NCBI GenBank assembly: GCA_027257055.1
Contig: JAPVLO010000400.1
Span: 62,001 to 126,000 of the forward strand
From: Cephalopachus bancanus
Taxonomy: Eukaryota; Chordata; Mammalia; Primates; Tarsiidae
Direction of reading: 5' to 3'
Length of the DNA stretch: 64,000 nucleotides
This document shows positions 37,845 through 50,543 of this stretch, piece after piece (positions within the stretch are counted from its first letter, which is position 1; every line of letters begins with the position of its first letter). Position numbers and translations under genes: made by a program. A model generated the notes under the pieces. It had not been told where the DNA came from and did no database searches. It worked only from the letters and a program-made list of their open reading frames with translations.

Positions 37845-38135
37845 TTTTTTTTTTTTTTTTTGAGTTGGAGTCTCACTCTGTTGCCCAGACTGGAGTGCAG
37901 TGGCCGCTCCCAGCCACCGCAGCCTTGACCTGCTGGGCTCCGACGATCCTTCCTCCTCAGCCTTCCGAGTAGCCGGAATTACAGGCATGCGCTACCACGC
38001 CCGGCTGATTTTTTGATTTATTGTAGAGATGAGGTCTCGCTGCCCAGGCGGGTCTCGAACCCGCGGGCTCAGGCAATCCACTCACCTCAGCCTCCCAAAG
38101 GCGCGGGATTACAAGCTGAGCCACCGAGCCCGGCT
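37845..38135 (-). mobile_element. Alu, young subfamily
   Basis: An antisense full dimer. A perfect 12-base target duplication, tgggactcctat, lies at 37833-37844 and 38136-38147. It sits about 760 bases from the 38897 exon. Confidence 0.96.
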
Positions 38136-38147
38136 TGGGACTCCTAT

Positions 38148-38890
38148 ATTTCTTGGGAATGTTTGTCAATTTGCTCTAGTCCAATTAATAAAACTAGTGG
38201 TATGTATTAGAAAAATTAAAAGTAACTCTTCCTAGTGAAAATACAAATACGATATTAGCGAGAAAGTATGGAAAATACATATTTTCAATACTATATGTTT
38301 GAAATAGAAAGCAGGTGAATTTGTCAAAAATCAATTCACTACAAGCCAATACTCTGGAATTCACAAAATAACCAATCACTCAGTCATCAATGAAGCATGA
38401 CTAAAGACAAAGACACTGGAAACACAATTTACCCTAATTTATTCATAATGGCTTATTTAATTTAATGGCATTAAATTAGCTCATCCCATATCTGATTGTT
38501 CCTGATACATTTTATTAAGCAGAATATTCTATTTCAGTCTATGGTAACTTTAAAACTTGTTCCATTAACCTGGTTACTAACTTGGCTTTTAGAACTTCTG
38601 ATTAGCACCTAGGTAAGGATTACTCCAGGCTTTCCTCAGAGTTAGAAGAGTTAATAAATTATTTAATGTACACTGCACAATTATGAGAACATATATGAGA
38701 GCCTGACTATAACAGTCTTTGAGAACTATATCATGGAACTTCCTCGGAAAGATGTAGTGTACTTTTTGCACTTCTGAAAATAAGCCTTTTTGGATGCAAT
38801 CCAAAATATATTTATAGTGCTTTATAATAATCTCACTTTTTATGATTATTATTCACAATAATATATTACATCAGTATATAATAATGATGG
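38148..38890. other. Unique intron sequence
   Basis: Nothing recognised. It lies just downstream (gene sense) of the 38897-38995 exon. Confidence 0.4.
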
Positions 38891-38896
38891 ACTCAC

Positions 38897-38995
38897 TTCT
38901 GTGGGAAAGCAACAAATATCATTAAATGATAAATTAAGATATATCAATTGGAAAGCCAAAGATGTTAAGTCTGGACAATTCAGGATAAAAAAGCC
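38897..38995 (-). CDS. LRRC63: LRR-gene internal exon (33 codons)
   Basis: The acceptor is a strong pyrimidine tract, ctctttctcttttag, and the donor is GAA|GTGAGT. The exon is phase 0 at both ends. It encodes one LRR with the core LIYLNLSFNDICCFPTE. It joins in frame to the exon at 30956, whose first residues VLCLTHLQVL start the next repeat. The flanks at 38148-38890 and 39000-39450 are unique intron. Confidence 0.8.
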
Positions 38996-39454
38996 CTAAA
39001 AGAGAAAGAGGAAGAGACAGGGTGTTTATTATTAGCAATTTAACAATGCACAAAACATTTTATACAGGAGTAAAACAAAATGAGCACATAATCTGAATGA
39101 CAATTTTGACACAATACACTAACAAACCTGTACTCATCTTCTGTTTATTTTTTTAGTCGGTCATGACATTAATTTCATAAGTATGTAAAAGAAACACTAC
39201 TAAGTATTTATGTATGTGATAAGTATGGTGTTAAAAGCATGACAGCATTATTTCAGTCAATAACAAGCAAACATTTATTGAGTATCCCCTACATGCTGAA
39301 ATATAAATAATTAAATCTATTTTATATTTAATTATCTCCTTTACCCCCTTAATAATGTCTCCATGTCTATTTACTTGTTATCTATCTATTAATCTAGCAT
39401 CTATCTAAAACTTCTTACTAAATATGCCAATTTCTGATTGAGGAAACTTATGTC

Positions 39455-39805
39455 TTGCTATAGACTATATTTTTGTGTTCCTCCAAAATTCATATGATAA
39501 AGCTCTGATGCCCAATACAATGTATCTAAAAGTAGGACCTTTGGAAGGTAATTAGGTTTATATGAAGTCATGAGGGACCCCCATGACTCTTATGATGTGA
39601 TTAGTGCTCTCATAAGAAGAGGAAGAGAAAACAGCTTTCTCTGTTTCTGCCAAGTAAGGATACAGCAAGAAGGCAGTCATCTGCAAGAGAGTCCTCAACA
39701 GGATCAAATCAACCAGCACTTCAATCCTGAACTGTGAGAACTAATTGCTTGTTGTTTAAGCCACCTCTCCATGGTATTTTGTTATAGCAATTGACTAAAG
39801 ATGCC
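39455..39805 (+). mobile_element. MLT1-type LTR (ERVL-MaLR)
   Basis: 'tgtgttcctccaaaattcat', 'gtgattagtgctctcataag', 'actgtgagaactaattgctt', 'ggtattttgttatagcaatt', in LTR order. More diverged than the copy at 20395. Confidence 0.7.
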
Positions 39806-40054
39806 TAGTAGTCTCTCCCTACAAGTATCCTTGATGCTTCAGAAAATTGAAACATTTGTTTCTCAGAGGACATAAAATCAGTAGTCAAAAACTGAATAAA
39901 CCAAGGAACTCTCATGCTGAGGGATCAAACCTCAGCTTTAGTGAAGGGAGGCAATCCTGCCAAGGCATTATACTGTGGCATGTACTATATAAAAATAAAA
40001 AGGTCATGGCTAAAGAACCTCAGAATTGACAGTACTGGGCTCAAAACTGACATA

Positions 40055-40058
<4 letters not shown>

Positions 40059-40122
<64 letters not shown>
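40059..40122 (+). repeat. Composite (CT)n(GT)n microsatellite
   Basis: About 13 CT units run directly into about 18 GT units. The purine/pyrimidine symmetry changes at 40085/40086. Confidence 0.95.
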
Positions 40123-40429
40123 TGAAAAACTCCTCTGTTTTTGGCATGCATGTAACATAGTCATCATAAAACAGGTGTGCAAATATTCTTCTCCTTCTAT
40201 TTCCTGAATAAGTTTGTGTACATTGGTATTATTTCTTCCTTAAATATCTGGTAGAATCACCAGTGAAGTCCTATGTACCTGGATCTTTCTTTGTATCAAG
40301 GTTTTTAATTCAAATTTTTACTGAGACAAGACTATTCTATTTTTTTATTTCTCTCTGTGTCCATTTTGACAAGTTGTGTTTTCTTTTTTTTTTTTTAGAG
40401 TTTTATATATATATATATACTTTTTTTTT

Positions 40430-41020
40430 TAAGATGTGAGGTCAGTTCAGGATTAGGTATACAAGTGGGCATGATAGAGGTAAAGTTTGGGCTTCCCTTT
40501 GTCCCCACTTTGCCTGGCTTGAGATCAGGTACCCTTATTGATATTGTGTCCCCACCCCCTCCAGGCAGTAACCCGCTACTGCCAATCCCTTTCTTAAAGT
40601 ATTATGGTAAATGTTCAGGTTCTGCTTATGAATGTGAGAACATATGGAACTCTGTTCTTTGTTTCTGTGATAGATCACTGAGTATTATAGACTCTAAATC
40701 CATCCAAGTTACTATGAAGTCCATATGTTTGTCCTTTATGGCTGCATAATATTCCATAGTGTATATGTACCACATTTTTTTATCCAGTCCAGTTTCAATG
40801 GGCAGCACATGGTTCCATGTTTTTGATACTGTGAATCATACTGCAATAAGCATGCGTGTGCAGGTTTTTTTTGTAGAATGATTTGAGTTCCTCTGGGTAT
40901 ATTCCCAGTAGGGGGATTGTTGGGTCATCTGGAAGGTCATATGGGTCATACGAAAGGTCAATTTCGAGTTCTTTTAAAGCCTCCACAGAGGTTGGACTAG
41001 TTTGCATTCCCACCAGCAGT
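40430..41020 (-). mobile_element. L1 3' fragment
   Basis: Antisense 3'UTR and ORF2 C-terminus: 'tcaggattaggtatacaagt', 'tattccatagtgtatatgta', 'ccagtagggggattgttggg'. 5'-truncated within ORF2. Confidence 0.85.
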
Positions 41021-41660
41021 GTGTTCAAAAAGTTTCTATTTCATCAAAGTTGTGGTGTTTGTTGGAAAAATGTTGTTTTTAGTATATCCTAGTTTCTATT
41101 TTAATGTCTGAGAAAATGCAGTGATCTCTCTTTTTAAGTTTGAATTTGGTTTTTAGTGTTTCCTTTTTTCCTTAATAAATTGTATGATGTACTTAGCAAA
41201 TTTATTAATCATTTTTTAAAAACCAAGTTTTATTTTCTTGATTTTTCTATATTATTGTCTATTTTCGGGCTCATTGATTTTCACTTTTAAAAAAAATTTC
41301 CATATCCCTACTTACTTGGGATTTAATTTGTTCTTTTTCTATATCTTCTTTTTCTTTTCTTTTTTTGGGGGAAGCAACTCCCCAAACTAGAATATGTTCA
41401 GAGAAACTCCTAACTTCTTAAGATGAAAGCACAGATCACTGATTTTATACCTTCCTTCTTTTCTAATATGTGTATTTAAATCTATAAATTTCTCTCTAAG
41501 TACTCCTTCAGTTGCCTCCTACAAATTTTGATCTGTTATGTCTTCACTGTCATTCAGTTCAAAATATTTATAATTTCCTTTGAGTTTTTTTTGGAGGGTC
41601 TATTTTTTAATTACTGTGATGTTTAATTTCCAAATATTTAGTACTTTTTATTTTAATATT

Positions 41661-41925
41661 TGCTACTTTGGGAAGCAAGAAGGCAGGATTGCTTGAGCCC
41701 AAGAGTTCAAGATCAGCCTAGGCAACATAGCAAGACCCCATCTCTACAAAAAAGTCAAAATATTAGCCAGGCACGGTGGCACATACCTATAGTTCCAGCT
41801 ACTTGGGAGTCTGAGGCAGAAGGTTCACCTAAGCCCAGGAGGTCAAGGCCATCGTTAGTCATGACTGTGCCACTGCACTACAGCCTGGGCAACAGAGTGA
41901 GACCTTGACTCAAAAAGAAACTCAA
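41661..41925 (+). mobile_element. Alu, older copy, 5'-truncated
   Basis: 'ctactttgggaagcaagaag' (left arm start missing) through 'aatattagccaggcacggtg' to 'cagagtgagaccttgactca'. Confidence 0.9.
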
Positions 41926-42167
41926 CATATATTTACGTTAATATTTAGCACAAATATTTAGTGCTTATCTAGAAATCTTACTGTAATTGACTTCTATTTT
42001 AATTCTGTTATATTCAGAGAACAAACTGTAATACTTCAATCTTTAAAAATTTACCGTAACATGTTTTACAACCCAACATATATTCTATCTTGAATTGTTT
42101 CATGCACCTAAAATGCAATGTCTAGTCTGCAGTTATTGGTTGTATCATTCTATAAATGTTCATCAGG

Positions 42168-42459
42168 AAGCCAGGCTTGGTGGCTCAGCATGTAATCCTG
42201 CGCCTTTGGGAGGCTGAGGTGAGTGGATTGCCTGAGCCCGCGGGTTCGAGACCCGCCTGGGCAGTGAGACCTCATCTCTACAATAAATCAAAAAATCAGC
42301 TGGGCGTGGTAGTGCATGCCTGTAATTCCAGCTACTTGGAAGGCTGAGGCGGAAGGATCGCCGGAGCCCAGCAGGTCGAGGCTGCGGTGGCCGGGAGCGG
42401 CCACTGCACTCCAGTCTGGGTGACAGAGTGAGACTCCAACTCAAAAAAAAAAAAAAAAA
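42168..42459 (+). mobile_element. Alu, young subfamily, near consensus
   Basis: A perfect target duplication, aaatgttcatcagg, at 42154-42167 and 42460-42473. The body carries all family marks and a long pure A-tail, so it is one of the youngest copies here. Confidence 0.96.
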
Positions 42460-43030
42460 AAATGTTCATCAGGTCAAGTTAGTTGATAGAGTTATTTCAA
42501 ATCTTTTATATTTTTACTGAATTATTTTTGACTACTTGTATCAATTCTTGATCAAGAGATATTAAAGTCTCTAATTTCTAGTTACTATGGGAATTAGTCT
42601 TCTTCTCACTTTAGTTCCTTCAAATTTTCCTTTATGAATTTTGAAGCATTCTAATAACATCTATGTGCATTTAGATTGCTCTGTCTTCTCGATAAATTGA
42701 CCACTTAAATATTTTGAAATGTCTTCCTTTACATTTGATAATGCTCTTTTTCTTCAGTGTTACCTTTTACTTAGTCTGATAGTCTAACCATAGCAGCTTT
42801 ATAATGCCTACTGTTATCTTTTCCACAGCTTTACTTTTTAACCATTAGCGTCTTTATTTAGGTATGCTTCTTGTAAATAGTAAATAATTGGGCATACTTT
42901 ATTATCCAGTTTGACAATCTCCATTTTTTACTGTAGTTTTTAACCCATTTCCACTTAAGAAAATTATTGATATTTTTAGGTTTACCATTTTAGTGCTTGT
43001 TTTCTACTTGTCTGATCTTTGTTCCTCTTT

Positions 43031-43723
43031 TCCTGCCTTCAACCATAGTCTCGCCAGCACTCTAGAAAATGTTACCAATTATGCACAGAATTTTTAAATG
43101 CAAAACACCTGCTAGTTAACAAATATAAATTCTTATGATTCTGCTCCAGTAATCTTGGTTAACTGTTATAGTGTAAACCAAGAAAACTAATGGTACCAGA
43201 TAAACAGTCTGGTTGTATCTGGCATGATTATGTTTTCACAGTGCAAAAATATAGTTTCCTAAGTCCTCCAATGGAAAGCCACTCCCAGACTTTTTCAAAG
43301 GCTTTCAGAAGTTATTACTGGAGATTAACTATGGCATAAACAAAAAGGTTTGAAGTCTTGTTTAAACTTGGCCATGGCTCTGAGTTAGCAAATTCTCTTA
43401 TATGATCAATATTTGAGTTCCAGATGCTGATGAGTAAAGATTAGCCAGAGGAAATGTGGATGAGGACCGCAAAAGACTAAATCATTCTCCATGGGGGGAA
43501 AGGAGCATTTAAAATAAAACCTCAATAATTTTTAGAAGTCAAATTGTGGTTTAATCATTGCCTCCAAAATAAGCTGACGAAGCCTCACTAGCACTCCCCA
43601 TTGTAAGAACAGAGGTCTGGTTTTACATTTGTAGGAGTTTGAAGATCAAATGCCTGCTATCTAAGTATCATTGATCCATATGAACTAGAAATGCCACGAT
43701 ATGCAACCATCTTGAAGGCAAAC
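43031..43723. other. Unique intron sequence
   Basis: Few repeats. No splice-flanked frame seen other than the exon that begins at 43724. Confidence 0.4.
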
Positions 43724-43912
43724 TGCCTCAGGTAAATCTGTCCTTTTTATAACACATTCAAAATGTACCATATTGGCTACATTATACATTATTTCAGGAT
43801 ATGTGTGCACATTTGCAGGAGCAGATTCACAGTGATAGATGATGGCATTGTTCAAAGAATCCTTAAAATAATTTATCAAATGTACAAATCTGATTTTATG
43901 TGTCTGGATTTC
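43724..43912 (-). CDS. LRRC63: Probable LRR-gene exon, most 5' one seen
   Basis: This 63-codon open stretch lies in otherwise unique sequence. It has a usable acceptor (ctatag at 43918-43913) and begins and ends in phase 0. The peptide reads like coding sequence: YHCESAP, TYPEIMYNVANMVHFECVI and RTDLPEA. The last residues (L-P-E-A) run directly into the next exon to make a normal LRR consensus, with 'LPEA' followed by 'GFFILNCPDL'. The weak point is the donor, GCA|GTTTGC, which departs from GTRAGT. The true donor could be elsewhere, or this could be a chance open frame. The exon is assigned because of phase and LRR continuity. Confidence 0.45.
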
Positions 43913-44344
43913 CTATAGCCAGGTATAACTGTAACTTCATACCCTTTTTTCAGAAGTGAATAAAACCATCTTTGGGCTGCTTCCCATATTTTTTTAACAT
44001 ACGGGACATGAGAATATTATATTATTCTGGATTCAAATTTTATTTGCTAAGTAGAAATTCACTTAAATTAACCCCTAAAGTTTGAGAATGCATCAATCAA
44101 AAGATTTTTCTTTATATTGTTTATTTCCATTAAGTAATCAATGTCCCTGGTATGTTCAAAATGTCACTCATTTTATAGTTATTTAAAATACCCATTTTCA
44201 AAAAAAAAGATTGTATAAAAGAAATTTGATGGTGATTCCAAAGCATTGCATTGTGCTGTGAAAAATTAATAATTTTTGCATACCTACTTTTGTGAATCAT
44301 CTAATGTATACTAAATATTTTCATATATCTTAATTGATACATAA
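43913..44344. other. Unique sequence upstream of the last exon seen
   Basis: AT-rich. No further coding exon recognised. Confidence 0.4.
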
Positions 44345-45246
44345 TAATTTTTTTCATTTTTATGGGGGTATATGTGATATTTAGATACATGAATACAATG
44401 TGTAATGATCAAATTGGGGTAATTAAAATATCCATCACCCCAAATATGAATCATTTCTTTATGTTGGGAACATTCCAAATCTTCTCTTCTAGCTATTTTG
44501 AAATATACAATATTGTTAACTATTGTCACCCTACTGTGATACTGAACACCGGAAAATTATTACTTCTATCTAAGGTGCTTTTGTGCCCATTAACCAACCT
44601 GTCTTACCTCTCCTCCCTGCTACCATTTTCAGTATCTGGTAACCATCATTCTACTTATTACCACATAAGATTTATGTTTTTAGCTCCCACTTATGAATGA
44701 GATCATGCAATATTTTTTCTTTCTATGCTGGCTTATTTAACTTATAACATAATGACTCTCAGTTTGATCCATGTTGCTGCAAATAACAGGATTTCACTCT
44801 TTCTTATGACTGAATAATATTTCATTGTGTATATGTACCACATTTTCTTTATTCACTCATCCATTGATGGATTCTTTATTATTCCATTTCTTGGCTATTG
44901 TGAATACTGTTGCAATCAACACTGGGGTGCAGTTATCTCTTTGATATACTGATTTTCTTTCTTTTGGATATATTCTCAGCCTGGACTGCAGGAACATATG
45001 ATAGTTCTATATTTAGCTTTTTGTGGAACCTCCATACTGTTTTCCATGTTGTACTAATTTACATTCCCAATAGTGTGTAAGGGTTCCCTTTTCTACACAT
45101 CTTACCAACACTTATCTTTTCTTTTGGTAATAGCCATTCTAGCAGAAGTGAGGCAATATCTCATTGTGGTTTTGATTTACATTTCCTTGATAAATAGTAA
45201 TGCTGAGCATTTTTTCATATACCTATTGGCCATTTGTATGTCCTTT

Positions 45247-45537
45247 TTTTTTTAGTTGGGAGGGTCTCACTCTGTCACCCAAGTTGGAGTGCAGTGGCAC
45301 AATCATGGCTCAACACAGTCTCGACTACCAGAGCTCAGGTGATCTTTTCGTCTCAACTCCTTGAGTAGGTGGGACTACAGGCACACACCACCACACCTGG
45401 ATAATTTTTTGATTTTTTGGTAGAAATGAGGTCTCACTATGTTGTCCAGGCTGGTCTTGAACTCCTAGGCTTAAGCAATATTACTGCCTTGGCCTCCCAA
45501 ACTGCTGGGATTAAAGGTATAAGCCACCAGGCCCACC
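45247..45537 (-). mobile_element. Alu, older copy
   Basis: Antisense: 'gagggtctcactctgtcacc' to 'ataagccaccaggcccacct'. Inserted in the outer L1. Confidence 0.92.
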
Positions 45538-48500
45538 TGTATATCTTCTTTTGAGAAATGTCTATTCAGATCCTTTGCTCATTTTTGATTTTTTTTTTTT
45601 TTGCTGTTGAATTGAGTTCCTAATATATTCTGAATAAGCAGATGGATAGTTTGCACATATTTTCTCCCATTTTATAAATTCTCTCTTCATTCTGTTGTTT
45701 CCTTGGCTGTACCGAGTTTTTTATTTATGTATTTATTTGTTTATTGATATATTTATTTTAGATTCTTAGGGTACATGTGAGGACTTTTTACATAAGTAAA
45801 TTGTGTGAAGACAAGGTTTAGATCTCTAGTGAGGCTTATCCTCCCCTAGTTGTGGACATGGGTGGTCATATGCCCCTTATTCCTCCTCCTTTCCTCCCTC
45901 CCTCTTTTAGCAGTGCCCAGCACTTGTTCTCATATTTGTGGCTAGTGTGCCCAATGTTTAGTGCCCATTTATGAGTGAGAACGTGTAGTATTCCGTGTAT
46001 TCAGTTTTTTTTTTTTTTTTGTCTCTGTTATAGTTCATTTAGAATGATGGACTCCAACTACATCCATGTTGCTGCAAAGAATACAATTTGGTTCTTTATG
46101 GCTGTGTAATATTCCATCATGTATATGTACCAAATTTTCTTTATCCAGTTGACCTTCAGTCTGTATCTGGGTTACTTCCTTGTTTTTACTATTGTGAATA
46201 GTGCTGCAATAAACATACACATGCAGGTGTCTTTTTGGTAGAGTTATTTGTGTTCCTTTGGGTAGATGTTCAGGAATGGGATTGCTGGGTCAAATGAAAG
46301 CTCAATTTTCATTTCTTTAAGAAATTGCCACACTGCTTTCCACAAAAGTTGAGTTAGTTTCATTACCAGTATAGAAATGTTCCTGTTTCTCCACAGCCTC
46401 ACCAGTACTTTTTATGATAGCCATACTGACTGGTGTGGGGTGGTAACTTATTGTAGTTTTGATTTGCATTTCTCTAATGATTAGTGAAGCTGAGCATTTT
46501 TTCATGTTTGTTGGTTGCTTGTATGTTGCCCTTTGAGAAGTATCTGTTCATATCCTTTGCTCACTTTTGAATGGGGTTATTAGATTTTTTCCCTATTCAT
46601 TTGTTTGAGTTTCTTACAAATCCTGGATGTTATGCCTTTGTCAAATGCATAGCTTGCACGTTTTTTTCCCATTCTGTGGGTACTCTCTTTACTCCCTTGA
46701 TGGTTTACTTTGCTGTCCAAAACCTTTTTAGCTAAATAAAGTCTCACCTGTCAGTTTTAGCTTTTCCTGCATTTGCTTTTGAGAACTTGGCCATGAATTC
46801 ATTGCCTAGGACAATGTCCAGGAGGATGTTCTCTAAGTTTTCTTCTAAGACTCTTAGATGATAAGGTTTCATAATTAAGTCCTTGATCCATTTTGAGCTA
46901 ATTTTTATATATGGTGATAGGTTGGGCCCAGGTTCATTCTTCTGCATGTGGTTAGCTTTCCCAGCACAATTATCTGAATATAGTCTCCTTACCCCAATAT
47001 TTGTTTTTGTTGACTTTGTTAAAGATAAGTTGGTGTAAGATCTGTGGTTTTATTTCCAAATGCTCTGTCCTGTTCCATTGGCCTATATGTCTATTTTTGT
47101 ACCAGTATAATGTTGTCTTGGTTACTGTAGCCTTGTAGTAAGGTTTGAAGTCTGGGAGTGTGATGCCTCCAGCTTTGTTCCTTTTGCTGAGGATTACTTT
47201 AGCTATCTGGGTTCTCTTTGCTTCCACCTGAATTTCAGTTTTGTCTTTGCTGGTAGTTTGATAGGGATTGCATGGAATCTGTACATTGCCTTATGTAGTA
47301 TAGACATCTTCATGATTTGAGTCTTCCAATCCATAAGCATAGATATTCTTCCACTTGTTTATGTCATCCTTGAATTCTTTGAGCAGCATTTTGTAGTTCT
47401 CATTGTAATGGTCTTTCATCTCTTTGGGTAAATGAATGCCAGTGTATTTTTGTGTGTGTGTAGCTGTTGTGAATGAGATTGTGCTTTTCATTTGGTTTTC
47501 AGTCAGCTTCTTGGGTATAGAAATGCAACTGATTTTTTTGCATTGATTTTGTATTCCAAGAATTTACCAAAGTTATTTATCAGTGCAAAGTTTTTGACAG
47601 AATCTCTAGGGTTTTCTGGATATAGAATCATATCATCTACAAAGAGTGATAACTTCTTCTTTTCCTATTTAAATACTCCTAATTTCCTTCTCTTGCCTGA
47701 ATGCTCTAACTAGTACTTCCAGTACTACGTTCAATAGGAGAGGTGAGAGTCAGTATCCTTGTCTTATTCCAGTCCTTAGGGGAAATGTTTCCAGCTTCTG
47801 CCAATTAAGTATGATACTGGCTGCAAGTTTACCACAGATGGCTCTCATTATCTTGAGGAATGCTCCTTCAGTGCCTAGATTTTTGAGGGTTTTAAAAAGA
47901 AGGGATGTTGGATTTTGTAAGATGCTTTTTCTATATCTATTGAGATAACTATATGGCCTTGGTTTTTCACCTGTTTATGTGGTGGATTACATTTATTGAT
48001 TTGTGTATGTTAAACAGGGCTTATTTCCTAGGAATGAAGCCCACCTGGTCATAATGAATGATTCTTGTACTGTTGGATACAATGTGCTAGAATCTTGCTG
48101 AGAACTTTTACAGCTATGTTCACCAGAAAAAGTGGCCTGAAGCTTTCTTTCTTTGTTGGGTCTTTGTCATTCTGGTGTATCAGGATGGTACTGGCTTCCT
48201 AGAATGGGCAAGAGATAATTCCTTCCTTCTCTGTTGTTTGGAATACTTTCAGTGGAATTGGTGTCCATTCTTCCTTGTTCATCTTATAGATTTCAATTGA
48301 GAAACAATCTGGGCCAGAGCTTTTTTTGGCAGGGAGGTTTATTACTGAGTTTATTTCTTAAATTATTATTGGTCTGTTTAGGGTTTTAATTTCTTCCTGT
48401 TTCATTCTTGGAAGGTTGTGTGTTGTCAGGAATTTCTTCCTCCATTTCCTTTAGATTTTCTAGCTTAGTCACATACAGATGTTTACAGTAATCTATGATA

Positions 48501-48564
48501 ATCTTTTGTATTTCTTCAGTTGTAAATTGCCTTTTTCATTTTTAATTGCATTTATCTGAATTCT

Positions 48565-48594
48565 TTGTTGTTGTTGTTGTTGTTGTTGTTGTTA
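48565..48594 (+). repeat. (TTG)10 microsatellite
   Basis: A pure trinucleotide run inside the nested L1, absent from the other L1 copies at this site. Confidence 0.9.
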
Positions 48595-49466
48595 ATCTGG
48601 CCAGGTGTCTGTCCATCTTATTTATCCCCTCAAGAACTAGCTTTTTGCCCCATTGATCTTTGTATGATTATTTTGGTCTCTATTTCATTTTGCTGTGATT
48701 TTATTTTGATGATTTCCATTGTTCTCCCCATTCTGTAATTAGATTGTTCTTGTCTTTCCATCTCCCTTAGATGTGATGTTAGAATATTTACTTGAGATCT
48801 CCCTATTTTCTTATATGTGCATGCAATGTTATAAACTTCCCTCTCTATACTGTTTTCATGGTATCCCCGAGGTTTTGCTATGTTGTGTCTTTATTTTCAT
48901 TTGTCTCTAAAAAATATTTTTATTTCTGTCTTGATTTCTGTGTTAGCCCAAAAGTCATTTAGAACCATGGTGTTTAATATGTGCATTTTGGGGGATTCCT
49001 GTTGTAATGATATTTATTTGCATTCTGCTGTGGTCTGAAAAGATGCTTGGTATGATTTTGACCTTTTGAAATATGTTCACACTTGATTTATGTCCAAGTA
49101 TGTATTCAATCTTGGAGTATGCTCCATGTGCTGATGAGAAGATTGTATATTCCGTGGTTGTTGAGTGAAGTGTTCTGTAGATGTCAAGTGTTGAGTTAAG
49201 GTTCTGAATTTCCATGTTAGTTTTTTCCCTCAATGATCTGTATAAGACTATTGGTGGGGTATTGAAGTCTCCAGCTATAATTGCATGGCTGTCCGTGTCC
49301 TCTCTTAATATAATTAACAGATTTTATATAAACCTAGGTGTTTATAAGTTGGATGTGTAGCCATTCAAGATAAATATTTCTTGCTGGTGTTTTGAGTCTT
49401 TTATCATTCAGTAGTGTCCTTCACTGTCTTTTTTAACTTTTATTGGTTTAAAGTCTGTTTTGAACA

Positions 49467-49545
49467 AGGGTACCTGCATAATGAATATTTGTATACCTAA
49501 CCCTGAATTGTACCTGTCTTTAAAATTTAAAAAAAATTTTAAAAA
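49467..49545 (+). mobile_element. Very short L1 3' tail insertion
   Basis: 'acaagggtacctgcataatg' and 'cctaaccctgaattgtacct' with an A-rich tail, the L1 3' end in sense orientation inside an antisense L1. The host text 'aaagtctgtttt' is repeated imperfectly after it. Confidence 0.75.
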
Positions 49546-50543
49546 TAAAGTGTTTTATCTGATGTAAAAACATCTACTTCTGCTTTTGCCTGGAAGTTCT
49601 TTCTCCAGCCCATTACCTTGAGCCTGTGGGTATCAGCTGCAGTGATATAGGTTTCCTGAAGGCAGTTGAAGGATGTCATGCTTCTTTATTCAATTTGCTA
49701 CTCTGTATCTGTTGAGTGGCATGTTCAGCTCATTCATGTTTAAGTCAATTATTAATATGTGGGACTTTACTTCTGTCACATTGCTACTTATCTTATCTGT
49801 GCTTATCCATGCTTTTTCAGTGAGTAGAACAGTTCTTTCATTTCTGTGCTTAGAACTTTCTTAAGTGTCTCCTGAAGGGATGGTCTGAAGGAGGAATATT
49901 CTCTGAGGAACTGGAAATATTTTAACTCTCCTTCATTGATGTAACTTAGCTTGGCAGGGTAGGAAATTCTTGGCTGGAATTGCTTTCCTTTAAGAATGTT
50001 AATCATCCCTCCTGGCTTATGGAGTTTCTGCTGAGAAGTCTGCTGCAATTCTGATGGGTCTTCCCTGGTAGGTGGCCTATCCCTTCTCTCTACCTGTTTT
50101 ATTATTTTATGCTCACTTTGGTGAGTCTGATTATTATGTGCCTTGGAGATAGTCTTCTCATGTAATACCTCACAAGAGTTCTCTGAATCTCTTGCATCTG
50201 CATGGCCACTTCTCTAGCAAGATAAGGAAAGTTTTCTCAGATGACATCTTGGAAGGCTTCTTCCAGGGTGTTCTCAGTTTCCCCTTCTCTCTCAGTGAAG
50301 CCAATCAACTACACATTTGGTTTCTTTACTTAACCCCAGACCCTACATAATACCAGATTCCAGGCTTTTCTCATGCTTCCTACGTCTTTTCTCCATGTTT
50401 TTGTCAGACGGGATTAGTTCAATAATTTTATCCTCACACTGTTGATTCTGCTGTTAAGGCTTGCTATTGTGTTTTGAAATTCCAGGAGAGAATTCTTCAT
50501 TTCTAGAAGTTCATTTTGGTTCTTTCTTCAAATGGCAGGTCAG

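Larger units (their letters stand above)
40205..43030 (-). mobile_element. Old L1 (L1M type), with three insertions
   Basis: Antisense pieces at 40205-40430, 41021-41660, 41930-42153 and 42474-43030 join in order: 'ctggtagaatcaccagtgaa', 'tttctatttcatcaaagttg', 'tctgttatattcagagaaca', 'gagatattaaagtctctaat'. They are separated by an L1 tail and two Alus. Confidence 0.7.
8824..43912 (-). other. LRRC63: Gene span: leucine-rich-repeat protein, probably LRRC63 (C-terminal part)
   Basis: Six minus-strand coding exons join without a stop or phase conflict (lengths 189, 99, 137, 84, 240 and 211 nt; 960 nt in total, 319 residues plus stop). The product has several LRRs of the LxxLxLxxNxIxxxPxE type, then a short segment rich in Asn and Leu, then a C-terminal module with a CxxC pair and a second CxxxC pair. 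LRRC28 and LRRC69 have the same order (LRRs, then a cysteine module). Because those two differ in sequence, I assign LRRC63 by elimination and partial recall. The biochemical function of this group is poorly known; LRRs usually bind proteins. There is no signal peptide or membrane segment in the visible part, so a cytosolic protein is inferred. The start codon and promoter are not in view. Confidence 0.6.

Noticed and set aside
39985..40207. Frames with Thr-His and Ser-Leu repeats
   Set aside because: Pure translation of the CT/GT microsatellite.
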